From Pseudorhodoferax sp. Leaf265 (GTDB taxonomy: Bacteria > Pseudomonadota > Gammaproteobacteria > Burkholderiales > Burkholderiaceae_C): a stretch of DNA of 64,000 nucleotides. Under the pieces are notes generated by a model. It saw nothing but the letters and a program-made list of their open reading frames with translations, was not told where the DNA came from and did not search any database. The translations under genes were made by a program, and so were the position numbers. Below, piece by piece: positions 24,661 through 32,744 of this stretch; within the stretch, counting starts at the first letter, position 1; each line of letters opens with the position of its first letter. The stretch spans positions 107,594 to 171,593 of the forward strand of contig NZ_LMMT01000008.1 in NCBI RefSeq assembly GCF_001422365.1, written 5' to 3'.

Positions 24661-25383
24661 CTACCAGACCGACAGCGTGCTGGTCAGCACGCGCTGCAGC
24701 CAGCTGCGCGAGGCCGCCTCGGAGATGTCGCCCTTGCCGCCCACCTCCACGCGCGCCTGCGCCACGTCGACCGAGGCCACGACGTTGCCGTCGCGCAGGT
24801 CCTTGGGGTCGACGATGCCGGAGAAGCGCAGCATGGTGTAGTCGCCACGCACCAGCACGCTGCGCTCGCCGGCCACCAGCAGGTTGCCGTTGGGCAGCAC
24901 GTTGATGACCGAGGCCGCCAGCTGGCCCGAGAAGCTGCTGGTGTTCTCGGCGCTGCCGCTGCCCTTGTACGAATCGCTGCCCGAGGCCGTGACGTCCAGG
25001 TTCAGGATGCCCTTCAGGATGCTCCAGGTGTCCTCGCCGGTGCCGGGGCCCTTGCTCGCCACGGCGTTCTCGCGGCTGGTGCTGTTGGCGATCTTGTTGC
25101 TGCTGGCCAGGTTCTCGGCAATGTCGACCTTGAGCGTGTCGCCGATGCGGCGCGGCTTGGCGCGGCCCGCGTACGAGAACACCATGGGCTGGCCCAACTG
25201 GTAGATCGCGCCGTTGTTGACGCGCTCCACGTTCGGTGGCTTGGGCAGGGGCGGCGCGTAGCTGGGCTGCACCGGCACCGCGGGCGGGGTCTGGAACAGC
25301 GCACAGCCGGGCAGGGCCAGCGCGGTGGCGAGCAAGGCGGCCCAAGCCGGGCGGCACGCCGGCTCAGCAGTTGTTCGGGGCAT
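24661..25383 (-). CDS. flgH: FlgH-like L-ring lipoprotein outside a flagellar operon
   Basis: A 240-aa outer-membrane lipoprotein of the flagellar L-ring family. The signal peptide ends at lipobox ALPGC. The FlgH core is clear: GAIYQLGQPMVFSYAGRA, RRIGDTLKVDIAEN, ASVINVLPNGNLLVAGE and FSGIVDPKDL. It is normal in length for FlgH. No other rod, ring or hook gene is nearby. Its neighbours are a lipoprotein of the Sbal_3080 type (20-base overlap), an Ala-rich protein and a chalcone-isomerase-like protein. It is either a relocated flagellar gene or, more interestingly, a paralogue building a non-flagellar outer-membrane ring. Confidence 0.88.
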   Translation of the reverse strand: MPRTTAEPACRPAWAALLATALALPGCALFQTPPAVPVQPSYAPPLPKPPNVERVNNGAIYQLGQPMVFSYAGRAKPRRIGDTLKVDIAENLASSNKIANSTSRENAVASKGPGTGEDTWSILKGILNLDVTASGSDSYKGSGSAENTSSFSGQLAASVINVLPNGNLLVAGERSVLVRGDYTMLRFSGIVDPKDLRDGNVVASVDVAQARVEVGGKGDISEAASRSWLQRVLTSTLSVW

Positions 25384-25996
25384 TCGGGAACTCCTCTTTC
25401 GCGCGCTGCGCGACGTTCAGGCATTTGTAGAAGCCGACGTTCTCCGCGCCGGTGACCAGGGCCGTCACGACGGGCGCGATCTTCTGGCGCGTCGTGGCCC
25501 ATTTGTCGGTGCGCAGGCCGTCGGCCATCACGTAGTGGCTGGACGAGAGCACCTGGCCCTCGCTGGTGCGCAGCGTGAGCGCGGCGGCGGTGATGTAGGG
25601 GCGCGGCAGCGGCGTCAGCGGCTGCGTGTCCCATTCGATCCAGGCCGCGTAGTGCAGCCAGACCTTGCAGCCGGGCACCTGCTGCAGGTCCTCGAAGACG
25701 CGGCTGTCCACGCGGTGGCTGCGCAGCGACTGCTGCAGCGCGGGCACCATGTCGGCGACCTCGGCCTGCGGGTTGAAGGCGATGCACAGCTCGCGCACCG
25801 GCGCATGCGGGTGGTAGACGGTGTGGCTGGCCTCGCTGTCGGCGCGCTCCAGCGCCAGGCTGGCCACGGCGCCCGCGCCCTTGACGACCTCCCACGCCGG
25901 CCAGGGGCTGATGATGCTGCAGCCGCCCGACAAGGCCGCCGCCACGGCGCCGAGCGCCAGCACCGTGCGTCGCAGCCGTTTTTCAGATGATTTCAT
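25364..25996 (-). CDS. Sbal_3080-like lipoprotein
   Basis: A 210-aa lipoprotein with signal peptide and lipobox LSGGC. The mature part contains a WLHYAAWIEWDTQPLTP segment and HYVMADGLRTDKWATTRQK, which I recall from Sbal_3080 family lipoproteins of unknown function. Four cysteines in the mature protein could form disulfides. Its start overlaps the end of the upstream Ala-rich gene by fourteen bases and its end overlaps the FlgH-like gene by twenty, so the three are translationally coupled. Confidence 0.75.
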   Translation of the reverse strand: MKSSEKRLRRTVLALGAVAAALSGGCSIISPWPAWEVVKGAGAVASLALERADSEASHTVYHPHAPVRELCIAFNPQAEVADMVPALQQSLRSHRVDSRVFEDLQQVPGCKVWLHYAAWIEWDTQPLTPLPRPYITAAALTLRTSEGQVLSSSHYVMADGLRTDKWATTRQKIAPVVTALVTGAENVGFYKCLNVAQRAKEEFPNAPNNC

Positions 25997-26528
25997 CGAT
26001 GCCCCGGCTCACGACGTTGGCGGCCATGGCCGCGTACAGGCCGATCTGGCCGGCGGTGGAGCTGATGCCGCCGACCACGCTGGAGGCCGCGTCGCCGACG
26101 GCGTCGGCCGCGTCGGATGCGGCGTCGCCCACGGCCTCGACGGCATCACCGAGTGCCGTACCCACACCGCTGACGAACGATGCGACCGTGTCATAGGCGG
26201 CCACGCCCGCGTCGGCAACCGCTTCGATGGCGTCCTCGCCTGCGTCCCAGACGGATTCGAGTCCGTCCTGCACCGCCTGGACCACGGAGGTGCCGCCGTC
26301 GACCACGCTGGCGGCCGTGCTGGCCACACCGCGCACGGCGCTGGAGGCGGCGGTGCCCGCGTTCTGGACTTCCTTGCCCAGGCGTTCGAGCCCCTGCGCG
26401 CTCAGCGACACGACCGTGCTGGCGGCGGCTGCGGCCGGCTTGGCGCTGGCGAGCTGGCTGCCGACGCGCTGCACCGCCTGGGCCGCGGTCGCCAGGCCTG
26501 TCGCCGTGGCCGATGTGATGGGATTCAT
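25983..26528 (-). CDS. Ala-rich protein of unknown function, first gene of FlgH-like operon
   Basis: A 181-aa protein with about a third alanine plus many Val, Asp, Ser and Gly residues. Heptad-like repeats such as AVEAVGDAASDAADAVGD suggest long amphipathic helices. There is no signal peptide and no recognised domain. The start at 26528 has AAGGAG six bases upstream. It leads the leftward operon with the Sbal_3080-like lipoprotein, FlgH-like protein and chalcone-isomerase-like protein. Its promoter must lie in the AT-rich region to the right. It may be a secreted or membrane-associated helical protein. Confidence 0.65.
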   Translation of the reverse strand: MNPITSATATGLATAAQAVQRVGSQLASAKPAAAAASTVVSLSAQGLERLGKEVQNAGTAASSAVRGVASTAASVVDGGTSVVQAVQDGLESVWDAGEDAIEAVADAGVAAYDTVASFVSGVGTALGDAVEAVGDAASDAADAVGDAASSVVGGISSTAGQIGLYAAMAANVVSRGIDEII

Positions 26529-27020
26529 CCGGTACTCCTTGGTCGAGTGGTTTGAAGTGGATGAATCCTAGAGGGCGTGGCTGATTTTCTTTCCTGAATA
26601 AGGGGTGTGAATCATCGTCAATAGGGGATTATCGTTTGACGTGATGTTTCGTCATATTCTGTTGATTTAGATTATTTTGAAGAATGTTGATTTCAAATGA
26701 TTTACACAAATGTTTTGTGATTTTGCGTGATGGATTGTTTTGGAGATTATTCGAGTCCGCATTGAGCGCGAAGACGATGCCGTTCGGTGCTGTTTCGAAT
26801 GCGCTGGAATGTGCTGCATCCGATGTCCGGATGAGATTGGTGATGCCGTGTGATGCCGCGGTGCCGATGGCATGCGGCGTCACACAACAGCGAAGCCGCT
26901 TCACCGAGTGGACAAGCGGGGCGGCGAAGATGCGGGCGGCGCTGGCGTGCCCCCGCGAAAATCCGCTGTCGCGGGCCCAGCCGCATGTCCGCTCGAACAA
27001 CCACAACCCAGATCCAAGCC
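26529..27020. promoter_or_regulatory. AT-rich divergent intergenic region
   Basis: 492 bases between the leftward FlgH-like operon and the rightward two-component pair. The part at about 26,580-26,780 is sharply AT-rich compared with the flanks and contains two copies of TGTTGATTT. It likely holds promoters for both directions and perhaps H-NS-type silencing sites. Open frames here look like chance ORFs. Confidence 0.5.
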
Positions 27021-27755
27021 ATGCCATCCGTGGAGTCCGCCAAGCCCTTCCATGCCTACATCGTCGAGGACGACGACGCGTTGCGCGACATGCTGTGCGC
27101 CTACCTGGGCCGCCACGGCCTGGAGGTGACCAGCATGCGCAGCGCCGAAGAGCTGCTGCAGCGCATGCACCGCCAGCGACCCGACCTGATCGTGCTGGAC
27201 GTGGGCCTGCCCGGCATGTCGGGCCTGCAGGCCTGCCAGCGCATGCGCGCCGAGGGCGACCGCGTGCCCATCATCCTGCTGACGGCCTTCAGCGAGGAGG
27301 TCGACCGCATCATCGGCCTGGAGATGGGCGCCGACGACTACCTGGGCAAGCCCTTCTCGGCGCGCGAGCTGCTCGCGCGCATCAACGCCGTGATGCGGCG
27401 CGCCTCGTTCATCCCGGGCGCGCCGATCGAGGCGCGCCGCACCGTGCGCGTGGGCCCCTTCCTGTTCGCGCTGGATTCGCGCAGCCTGCACCGCGGCGAG
27501 GAGGTGCGCGTGCTCAACACCGTGGAATACGCGCTGCTGGCCGAGCTCACGGCCAACCCCTCGGTGCCGGTCTCGCGCGAACGCCTGTTGGCCGTCTCGC
27601 ACAGCCGCGGCGACGAGGTCATGCTGCGCGCCGTGGACGCCGCCATCATGCGGCTGCGCAAGCTGATCGAGCCCGAGCCGGCCTCGCCGCGCTTCATCCA
27701 GACCGTGCGCAGCCACGGCTACATGTTCGTGCCCATGGACGCATTGCTGGCCTGA
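27021..27755 (+). CDS. OmpR-family response regulator
   Basis: A 244-aa regulator with an N-terminal receiver (AYIVEDDDALRDM, phospho-Asp in LIVLDVGLPGMSG, Lys in DYLGKPFSARE) and a C-terminal winged helix (VLNTVEYALLAELTA, RAVDAAIMRLRKLIE, FIQTVRSHGYMF). The kinase gene follows 20 bases downstream, so the pair is one operon. The ATG at 27021 is the likely start; upstream in-frame codons run into the AT-rich spacer. The target may be the interrupted ABC transporter gene that lies next to the kinase, as in TctD/TctE-like pairs. That is inference. Confidence 0.9.
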   Translation: MPSVESAKPFHAYIVEDDDALRDMLCAYLGRHGLEVTSMRSAEELLQRMHRQRPDLIVLDVGLPGMSGLQACQRMRAEGDRVPIILLTAFSEEVDRIIGLEMGADDYLGKPFSARELLARINAVMRRASFIPGAPIEARRTVRVGPFLFALDSRSLHRGEEVRVLNTVEYALLAELTANPSVPVSRERLLAVSHSRGDEVMLRAVDAAIMRLRKLIEPEPASPRFIQTVRSHGYMFVPMDALLA

Positions 27756-27775
27756 AGGCTGCGCGTTCGCCCGCC

Positions 27776-29254
27776 ATGCTCTTCGCCATGCGCCGCCGCC
27801 CGTTCTCCATCGTCCGGCGCCTGACCATCCTGGTGGTGGCGGTCAGCCTGGTGATGCTGTGCCTGAACGCCTACCTGGTGCTGCGCACGACCCAGCCCAT
27901 GGCCGGGCAACTGGCCAGCACGCTGGCGCGCAGCATCCTGCTCGTGCGCACGGCGCTGCAGCAGGCACCGGCCAGCCAGCGCGACGCCCTGGCCAAGGCC
28001 TTGCGCTTCGGCGGCCTGCTGGTGCACCGGGCCTCGGCCGCGCCGCCCTACGCACAGGGGCAGCCGCCGTTCGACCCCTTGCCCTGGTTCGGCCAGCCGC
28101 CGTCGCGCGGCATGCCGCCGATGTTCGGTCCGCCGCCACCGCGGCCGGGCATGTGGCCGGACGGCGCGTCGCCACCGCGCGAAGGCCGGCCCTGGCCCGG
28201 GCCCCTGCGCGAGGGGCCGCCGCCCGCGCGCCTGGATTGGGCCGAGCAGCTGCGCAGCAAGCTCGATTTCCACATCACCATGACCTGGCTGCATCCAGCA
28301 CAGGCGGGGCCGGCGCTGCTGCGCGTGGGCTTCACCGTCGACCAGGACCCCTGGGTGGTCGACCTGGCCGGCGGCGGGCGCCCGCCCATGGCGCCGTTGC
28401 TGCTGGCCCTGCTGCTCATGGTGGGGGTGGGGGTGACGGCGGCGGCGGCCACGGTGGCCGGTGTGCGCTGGATCACGCGGCCGATGGCGCGCCTGGCCGA
28501 CGAGGTGGCGGCGCGCCAGCGCGAGCTGCGGCCGATCGACCAGGCCAGGCCGGTGGCGGCCGAACTGCGGCCGCTGGTGGAGGCCTTCAACGGCCTGGTG
28601 GGCGCGGTGACCGCGGCCGACGCCACGCGCCAGCAGTTGCTGGCCGGCCTGTCGCACGACCTGCGCACGCCGCTGGCGCGGCTGCGCCTGCGCATGGAGT
28701 GCATGTGCCCGGACGACCAGCTGGAAAGCATGGAGCACGACTTCCAGGCGCTGGCCCACATCGTCGACCAGTTCCTGGCCTATGCCCAGGGCGAGGCCGA
28801 CGTGGCGCCCGGCTCGCCTGAGCCGCTGGGCGTGCTGGCCCAGCGTGTCGCGCGCAGCCATGGCGAAGGCAAGGTGCAGGTCGAGATCGAGGACCCGGCG
28901 GCCGGCGAACTGCTGGTGCCCGACATCGCGCTGCACCGCGTGCTGAGCAACCTGATCGACAACGCCGCCGCCCATGGCGAGGCGCCCATCGTGCTGCGCA
29001 TCCGCAGCGTGGCGCGCGAGTGCCAGCTGCTGGTGCTCGACGGCGGCGCCGGCATCGGCGCCGAGCGCTTCGAGGAGGCACAGCAACCCTTCGTTCGGCT
29101 GCAGCCCGGGCGCGTGGGCATCGGCCACTGCGGCCTGGGCCTGGCCATCGTGGCGCAGATCGCGCGGCGCCTGCACGGCCGCGTGTTCCTGCACGCGTTC
29201 GACGGCCAGCAGTCCGGCGTGGGCATCGCCTTGCCGTATCCCGCGCACATCTGA
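27776..29254 (+). CDS. Sensor histidine kinase with Pro/Met-rich periplasmic loop
   Basis: A 492-aa membrane kinase: first transmembrane helix near residues 13-35, a periplasmic domain of about 165 residues, second helix near 205-228, HAMP linker, HisKA with LAGLSHDLRTPLARL and an ATPase domain (NLIDNAAAHGE, DGGAGIGAE, HCGLGLAIVAQIA). The periplasmic domain contains a striking Pro, Gly, Met, Trp and Arg-rich stretch (for example GMPPMFGPPPPRPGMW), which could bind a metal or be a flexible spacer. The start may be 27776 or the ATG four codons later. It ends one base before the disrupted ABC gene on the other strand. Confidence 0.88.
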   Translation: MLFAMRRRPFSIVRRLTILVVAVSLVMLCLNAYLVLRTTQPMAGQLASTLARSILLVRTALQQAPASQRDALAKALRFGGLLVHRASAAPPYAQGQPPFDPLPWFGQPPSRGMPPMFGPPPPRPGMWPDGASPPREGRPWPGPLREGPPPARLDWAEQLRSKLDFHITMTWLHPAQAGPALLRVGFTVDQDPWVVDLAGGGRPPMAPLLLALLLMVGVGVTAAAATVAGVRWITRPMARLADEVAARQRELRPIDQARPVAAELRPLVEAFNGLVGAVTAADATRQQLLAGLSHDLRTPLARLRLRMECMCPDDQLESMEHDFQALAHIVDQFLAYAQGEADVAPGSPEPLGVLAQRVARSHGEGKVQVEIEDPAAGELLVPDIALHRVLSNLIDNAAAHGEAPIVLRIRSVARECQLLVLDGGAGIGAERFEEAQQPFVRLQPGRVGIGHCGLGLAIVAQIARRLHGRVFLHAFDGQQSGVGIALPYPAHI

Positions 29255-29255
29255 A

Positions 29256-29836
29256 CTACTTCGGCAGCGCCTCCACCTCTTTGGTCCAGCGGTCGATCAG
29301 CCGCTTGCGCTCGGCCGACTTGCCGTACTTCTCGAAGTCGTACTTGATGAGCTTGACGCTGTCGACCGCCGGGATGCGCGGGTCGGGCTTGAAGGTTCGG
29401 TTGGCCGGCGTCTGGTAGCTGCCCACCGTGGCGCCGATGGCCTGGCCGGCCGGGCCCATGAGCCAGTCGTAGTACTTCTGCGCGTTGGCCTTGTTGCGCG
29501 CACCCTTCACGAGCGCGATGCCGCCGATCTCGTAGCTCGTGCCTTCGCAGGGCGCGGCCGTCTTCACGGGGTACTTGTCGAGCTTCCACTTCTCGAAGTT
29601 GAAGGCGAAGGTCACGCCGATCGCCACCTCGCCCTTGGCCACGTTGGGCGCCTGGGCCTGGCCGCTGCGCGTGTACTGGGTCACGTTGCGGTGCAGCTTC
29701 TTCAGGTAGTCGAAGGCCGCGTCCTCGCCCATCTGCTGCACCAGGCCCGCGATCACGGTGTAGGCCGTGCCGCTGGAGGCCGGGTGCGAGATCTCGATCT
29801 CGCCCTTGTACTGAGGCTTGACGAGGTCGGCCCAGC
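29256..29836 (-). pseudogene. ABC iron-type solute-binding protein, N-terminal half lost
   Basis: The C-terminal part of a periplasmic binding protein of the ferric-iron class (FbpA/AfuA/YnjB-like), with WADLVKPQYKGEIEIS, SSGTAYTV, the lobe helix DAAFDYLKKLHRNV and the family ending. Homology stops abruptly at about 29,836, where the sequence changes to low-GC element DNA with a terminal TGT. The missing N-terminal half and the permease and ATPase genes are not found anywhere to the right in this window. The insertion was therefore followed by deletion or rearrangement, or the element and attached island are larger than the window. Confidence 0.82.
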
Positions 29837-29918
29837 TGTGAAGTTAGCCACAACGCCGCCGCAATTTCCTTAAGTGGGTTATTTCAACTTCGGCGCAGAT
29901 GTGGTTCACTGAAGTGCA

Positions 29919-29947
29919 CAAAAAAAAGACGCTTGAAAAAGCGTCTT
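29919..29947 (-). terminator. Intrinsic terminator after tniQ
   Basis: AAGACGC and GCGTCTT form a perfect stem around an eight-base loop. On the minus strand it is followed by eight Ts. It lies 16 bases after the tniQ stop and ends the tns operon just inside the left end of the element. Confidence 0.88.
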
Positions 29948-29962
29948 GAGAGTACCGGGGTG

Positions 29963-31366
29963 CTATCGCCTGACGTCATCGGATGGCGGAGGCAGGGTGG
30001 CTTGAATGTGGCTCAACATCGCTCGGACCCTCTCTGTGACGTCTAGTGGAAATCCGTAGTGCTGGGAAAGCCGATCGGGGTCCGATCGCGCAAGCGCCAA
30101 GAAGATCTGGGACCTCCTTTGTGAAGGTGTCCAGACTCCTTCGTCCTCTGCGGATGCGTTCTTGAGCGACAGCGTTTTCTCTGAGTTTCGTAGTCTCGTG
30201 ATCATCACGTGTGCGTGGCCAATGGCAGCGTCCCACCTGGCGTCCCGGCTCCTGATACGAAGCGCGACTCCTCTTCGAGACAACATGCTGTATGCCTCAG
30301 GGTCCGCGCGACGCAGCATGTTGCGGTCCACTTGTAGCTCTCGCGCTACCTCCGCCACGATCTTTCGTTCGGAGTTGAGGGCGTCTCGAACCGCCGCTGC
30401 GAGGTCGGCGGTCACTAGCTTTCGCTTGCTTTTGCGCGGCAAGTTGATCGTTCTGCCGGGCTGGCCGTCCACGCGCGCGAAGTCGCCGCGAGCGAATTCC
30501 TGGGCTGAAACACCAAGCACAACGCATAGTGCGAGAACCGTTCCCAGGGCGAGTCTTGCGTCGTCGTGATTGAGCCATCGACCCAAAATCGACTTCGAAA
30601 TGTTCGCGCTACGTGCGATCGCGGCGTAGCCGCCATTGATTCGAGCGGACGCCTCCCTCAGAGATCTCTTCGTCGCAGAGGCCGATGATTGCTCATCAAT
30701 CGGATGCGCGGCGAAGAAATCCCTGCACAAAAGGGCCAGATCGATTTGCTCGCCGCTCGCTGTATTGTCTGCGTTGTGGCAGTGATAGCCCACCGACGCG
30801 CACATTCCGCAGACACCGTAGAGCTTGACGGGCCGATACGGGGAGCCGGGATGGCATGCGCGTTTTGGACAGGTGCCAACATCCGTCAGCGCCTCGCGAT
30901 GAACGGGGCAGCAAGTGACGCTTGAAAGTCGCCAAATTAGCCGCCCGAATGCCGTGCGGCCCGCACTCAGATCTTCTCGGATGCAGGACAGGCACACGCG
31001 ATCGCGTTCCGTGATCAGGCCTTGTGTTCCGACGAGGTGCCTCAGCGCCAGACCGGTGCCGCGGTGCAGATCACGCGCCCCTGTCAACGACGAAAGCAGA
31101 CCCGAAAAGTCCAACGCCGTTCGCGAGTTTCCGAGAATCATCGCTCCCGAATGTCCAAGCTGTGTGGCGTTTGGAACTCGTCCAAACATGGCCAAGAATG
31201 AAGGATTTAGGCAACCCTCCTCAAGCTTCTTTGGAGTCACTCGGTGTGCAAACGCGAGTCTCAGCAGGTAGCTGAACAGGGACTCTGGGTCCCCGGCGTC
31301 GGTGCGAAGTAGCTGCAGGCCATACAGCGCCGTTGGCTTTCGGAAAGCTTTAAACAGATTTTCCAT
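29963..31366 (-). CDS. tniQ: TniQ/TnsD-family target-site protein
   Basis: A 467-aa protein of the TniQ family, which in Tn7-like elements recognises the target and recruits TnsC. The N-terminal TniQ domain (about 15-190) has the FSYLLRLA region and a zinc-ribbon set of cysteines and histidine (VCLSCIRE, CCPVHREAL, GVCGMCA). A helix-turn-helix-like region near 240-290 (GGYAAIARSANISKSILGRW) and a second at about 330-350 (IVAEVARELQVDRNML) are likely DNA-binding parts. It is longer than plain Tn5053 TniQ and shorter than TnsD. It begins three bases after the tnsC stop. Confidence 0.87.
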   Translation of the reverse strand: MENLFKAFRKPTALYGLQLLRTDAGDPESLFSYLLRLAFAHRVTPKKLEEGCLNPSFLAMFGRVPNATQLGHSGAMILGNSRTALDFSGLLSSLTGARDLHRGTGLALRHLVGTQGLITERDRVCLSCIREDLSAGRTAFGRLIWRLSSVTCCPVHREALTDVGTCPKRACHPGSPYRPVKLYGVCGMCASVGYHCHNADNTASGEQIDLALLCRDFFAAHPIDEQSSASATKRSLREASARINGGYAAIARSANISKSILGRWLNHDDARLALGTVLALCVVLGVSAQEFARGDFARVDGQPGRTINLPRKSKRKLVTADLAAAVRDALNSERKIVAEVARELQVDRNMLRRADPEAYSMLSRRGVALRIRSRDARWDAAIGHAHVMITRLRNSEKTLSLKNASAEDEGVWTPSQRRSQIFLALARSDPDRLSQHYGFPLDVTERVRAMLSHIQATLPPPSDDVRR

Positions 31367-31369
31367 GGC

Positions 31370-32716
31370 TCATCCCTTCGTCACCAGCGCAGCGAACATC
31401 ATGTCCAGTTGCTCGCCGCAGTACTCGCTGTCCCCATAACTCAAGCCATTGAGGAGGCTCTCGCCCTTCGCGGTTTCTTCTTCAAGCTTGCGCAGCGCTT
31501 TCTTCGCTTTGAACGTTTTCTTCAACATCGCAACCGTCAGTGTCTTGCTCGACGAGTGAAGTTGCAAGGCGGCAAGACGCAGCAATGCAAGCTTCAGCAA
31601 TCCCACAGATCCGAGCGATTGGCGCATCCAGTCGTACCATACCGCTTGAAGGTTCGGAACCTGCTCGGCCGGCCACAACTGTTCGAACGAAGCGAGCGCA
31701 GCCTTGAACGCAACTTGATCTTCGGTCAGCTTTTCGCCCTCGCCGGGCCGCTCGCCAACCACATAACGACGATAGTGAACGATTTCTCCCCTTCGGGTGA
31801 CTTGCCCGTAGTTGGAAACAAGTTCGGCGATGTCGTACGTGCCGATCAAGAGAAGCTTGACGTTGCCGACATCTGAAAGGCTTTTGATGCTGTCCATGAT
31901 GGCAGCGTGGCCTCGGAATCGCAGCAGATGGAACACTTCGTCCAGGATGAGTACTCGTACGTTTCGGTTCTCCAACACGGGCTCGAGCCGCTCCCGAAGG
32001 CCCCAGACGGTGTTGTCCTTCCTAGACGTGTAGCGCAGTTCCACCGTGTCGGCCTTGCTAACATAGATTTTCTTTTCAAGCAGCACTTCGTGCAAAGCTT
32101 CGTTGATGCGTCGGTAGAGTGCTTTCCAGCTGACCGAATGCTCGCCGTTTGCTGGCACTTTCACGTAGACCACCGGCACCTCATGAGCAGGCGCATCGTG
32201 GTACATCTTCGCGAGCAGCGGCACGATTTGTTGAGCGATCGTGGTTTTTCCGATGCCGGTCATGCCAACGAGCGAGATGATGTTGACTTCGTTGGTTGGC
32301 TCCAAAAGTTCCTTCAAGTCTGCGTTCACACGCAGCGCGTTGGCGTGCTTCACCTGCTTCAGATAGAACCAGCGAAGTCGGAGTGGCGTGGGCAGATGCA
32401 GCGCCTGGTCGCGGCCAAGCTTACGAAGGTCGGCATCAAACTGCAGCTGTTCCGACTGACAGGCAGATTGCACAGCGTTGTCGATGGCTGTTGCCTTCAA
32501 AGCATTCGCACTGGGTGAGTGCGTTGTGGATGCTCCGACCGGCTGTTTGAATTCGATCGGCGCCGCAGACGGGTAGAGGTGGCGCGTAGCTGGTGCGGAC
32601 GGAGGCGCGTAAACCGAGGGAAGCGGCTGTGCGATCTTGAGTGTGGAGGTGGGCGGATGCTGGTTCATGTTGGTCGTGGAATTGGACGTTGCGGGATGCA
32701 AAGAGGGATTTGCCAT
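31370..32716 (-). CDS. tnsC: TnsC/TniB-family AAA+ transposition ATPase
   Basis: A 448-aa AAA+ ATPase linking the target protein (TniQ) to the transposase. Walker A is LVGMTGIGKTTIA near residue 150, Walker B VRVLILDEVFHLL near 240, and a sensor-type Thr lies in LLLIGTYDIAEL. The first 75 residues are Pro, Ser and Thr-rich and disordered, an unusual extension that could bind TnsAB. The start at 32716 has GGAG eight bases upstream. It lies 28 bases after the transposase gene. Confidence 0.9.
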   Translation of the reverse strand: MANPSLHPATSNSTTNMNQHPPTSTLKIAQPLPSVYAPPSAPATRHLYPSAAPIEFKQPVGASTTHSPSANALKATAIDNAVQSACQSEQLQFDADLRKLGRDQALHLPTPLRLRWFYLKQVKHANALRVNADLKELLEPTNEVNIISLVGMTGIGKTTIAQQIVPLLAKMYHDAPAHEVPVVYVKVPANGEHSVSWKALYRRINEALHEVLLEKKIYVSKADTVELRYTSRKDNTVWGLRERLEPVLENRNVRVLILDEVFHLLRFRGHAAIMDSIKSLSDVGNVKLLLIGTYDIAELVSNYGQVTRRGEIVHYRRYVVGERPGEGEKLTEDQVAFKAALASFEQLWPAEQVPNLQAVWYDWMRQSLGSVGLLKLALLRLAALQLHSSSKTLTVAMLKKTFKAKKALRKLEEETAKGESLLNGLSYGDSEYCGEQLDMMFAALVTKG

Positions 32717-32744
32717 GAGGTTCTCCAGTTAGAAAAGCAACGGG

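Noticed and set aside
28780..29853. 357-codon minus-strand frame covering the ABC remnant and the kinase 3' end
   Set aside because: Antisense and out of frame with both; the solute-binding protein reads in another frame up to 29,836.
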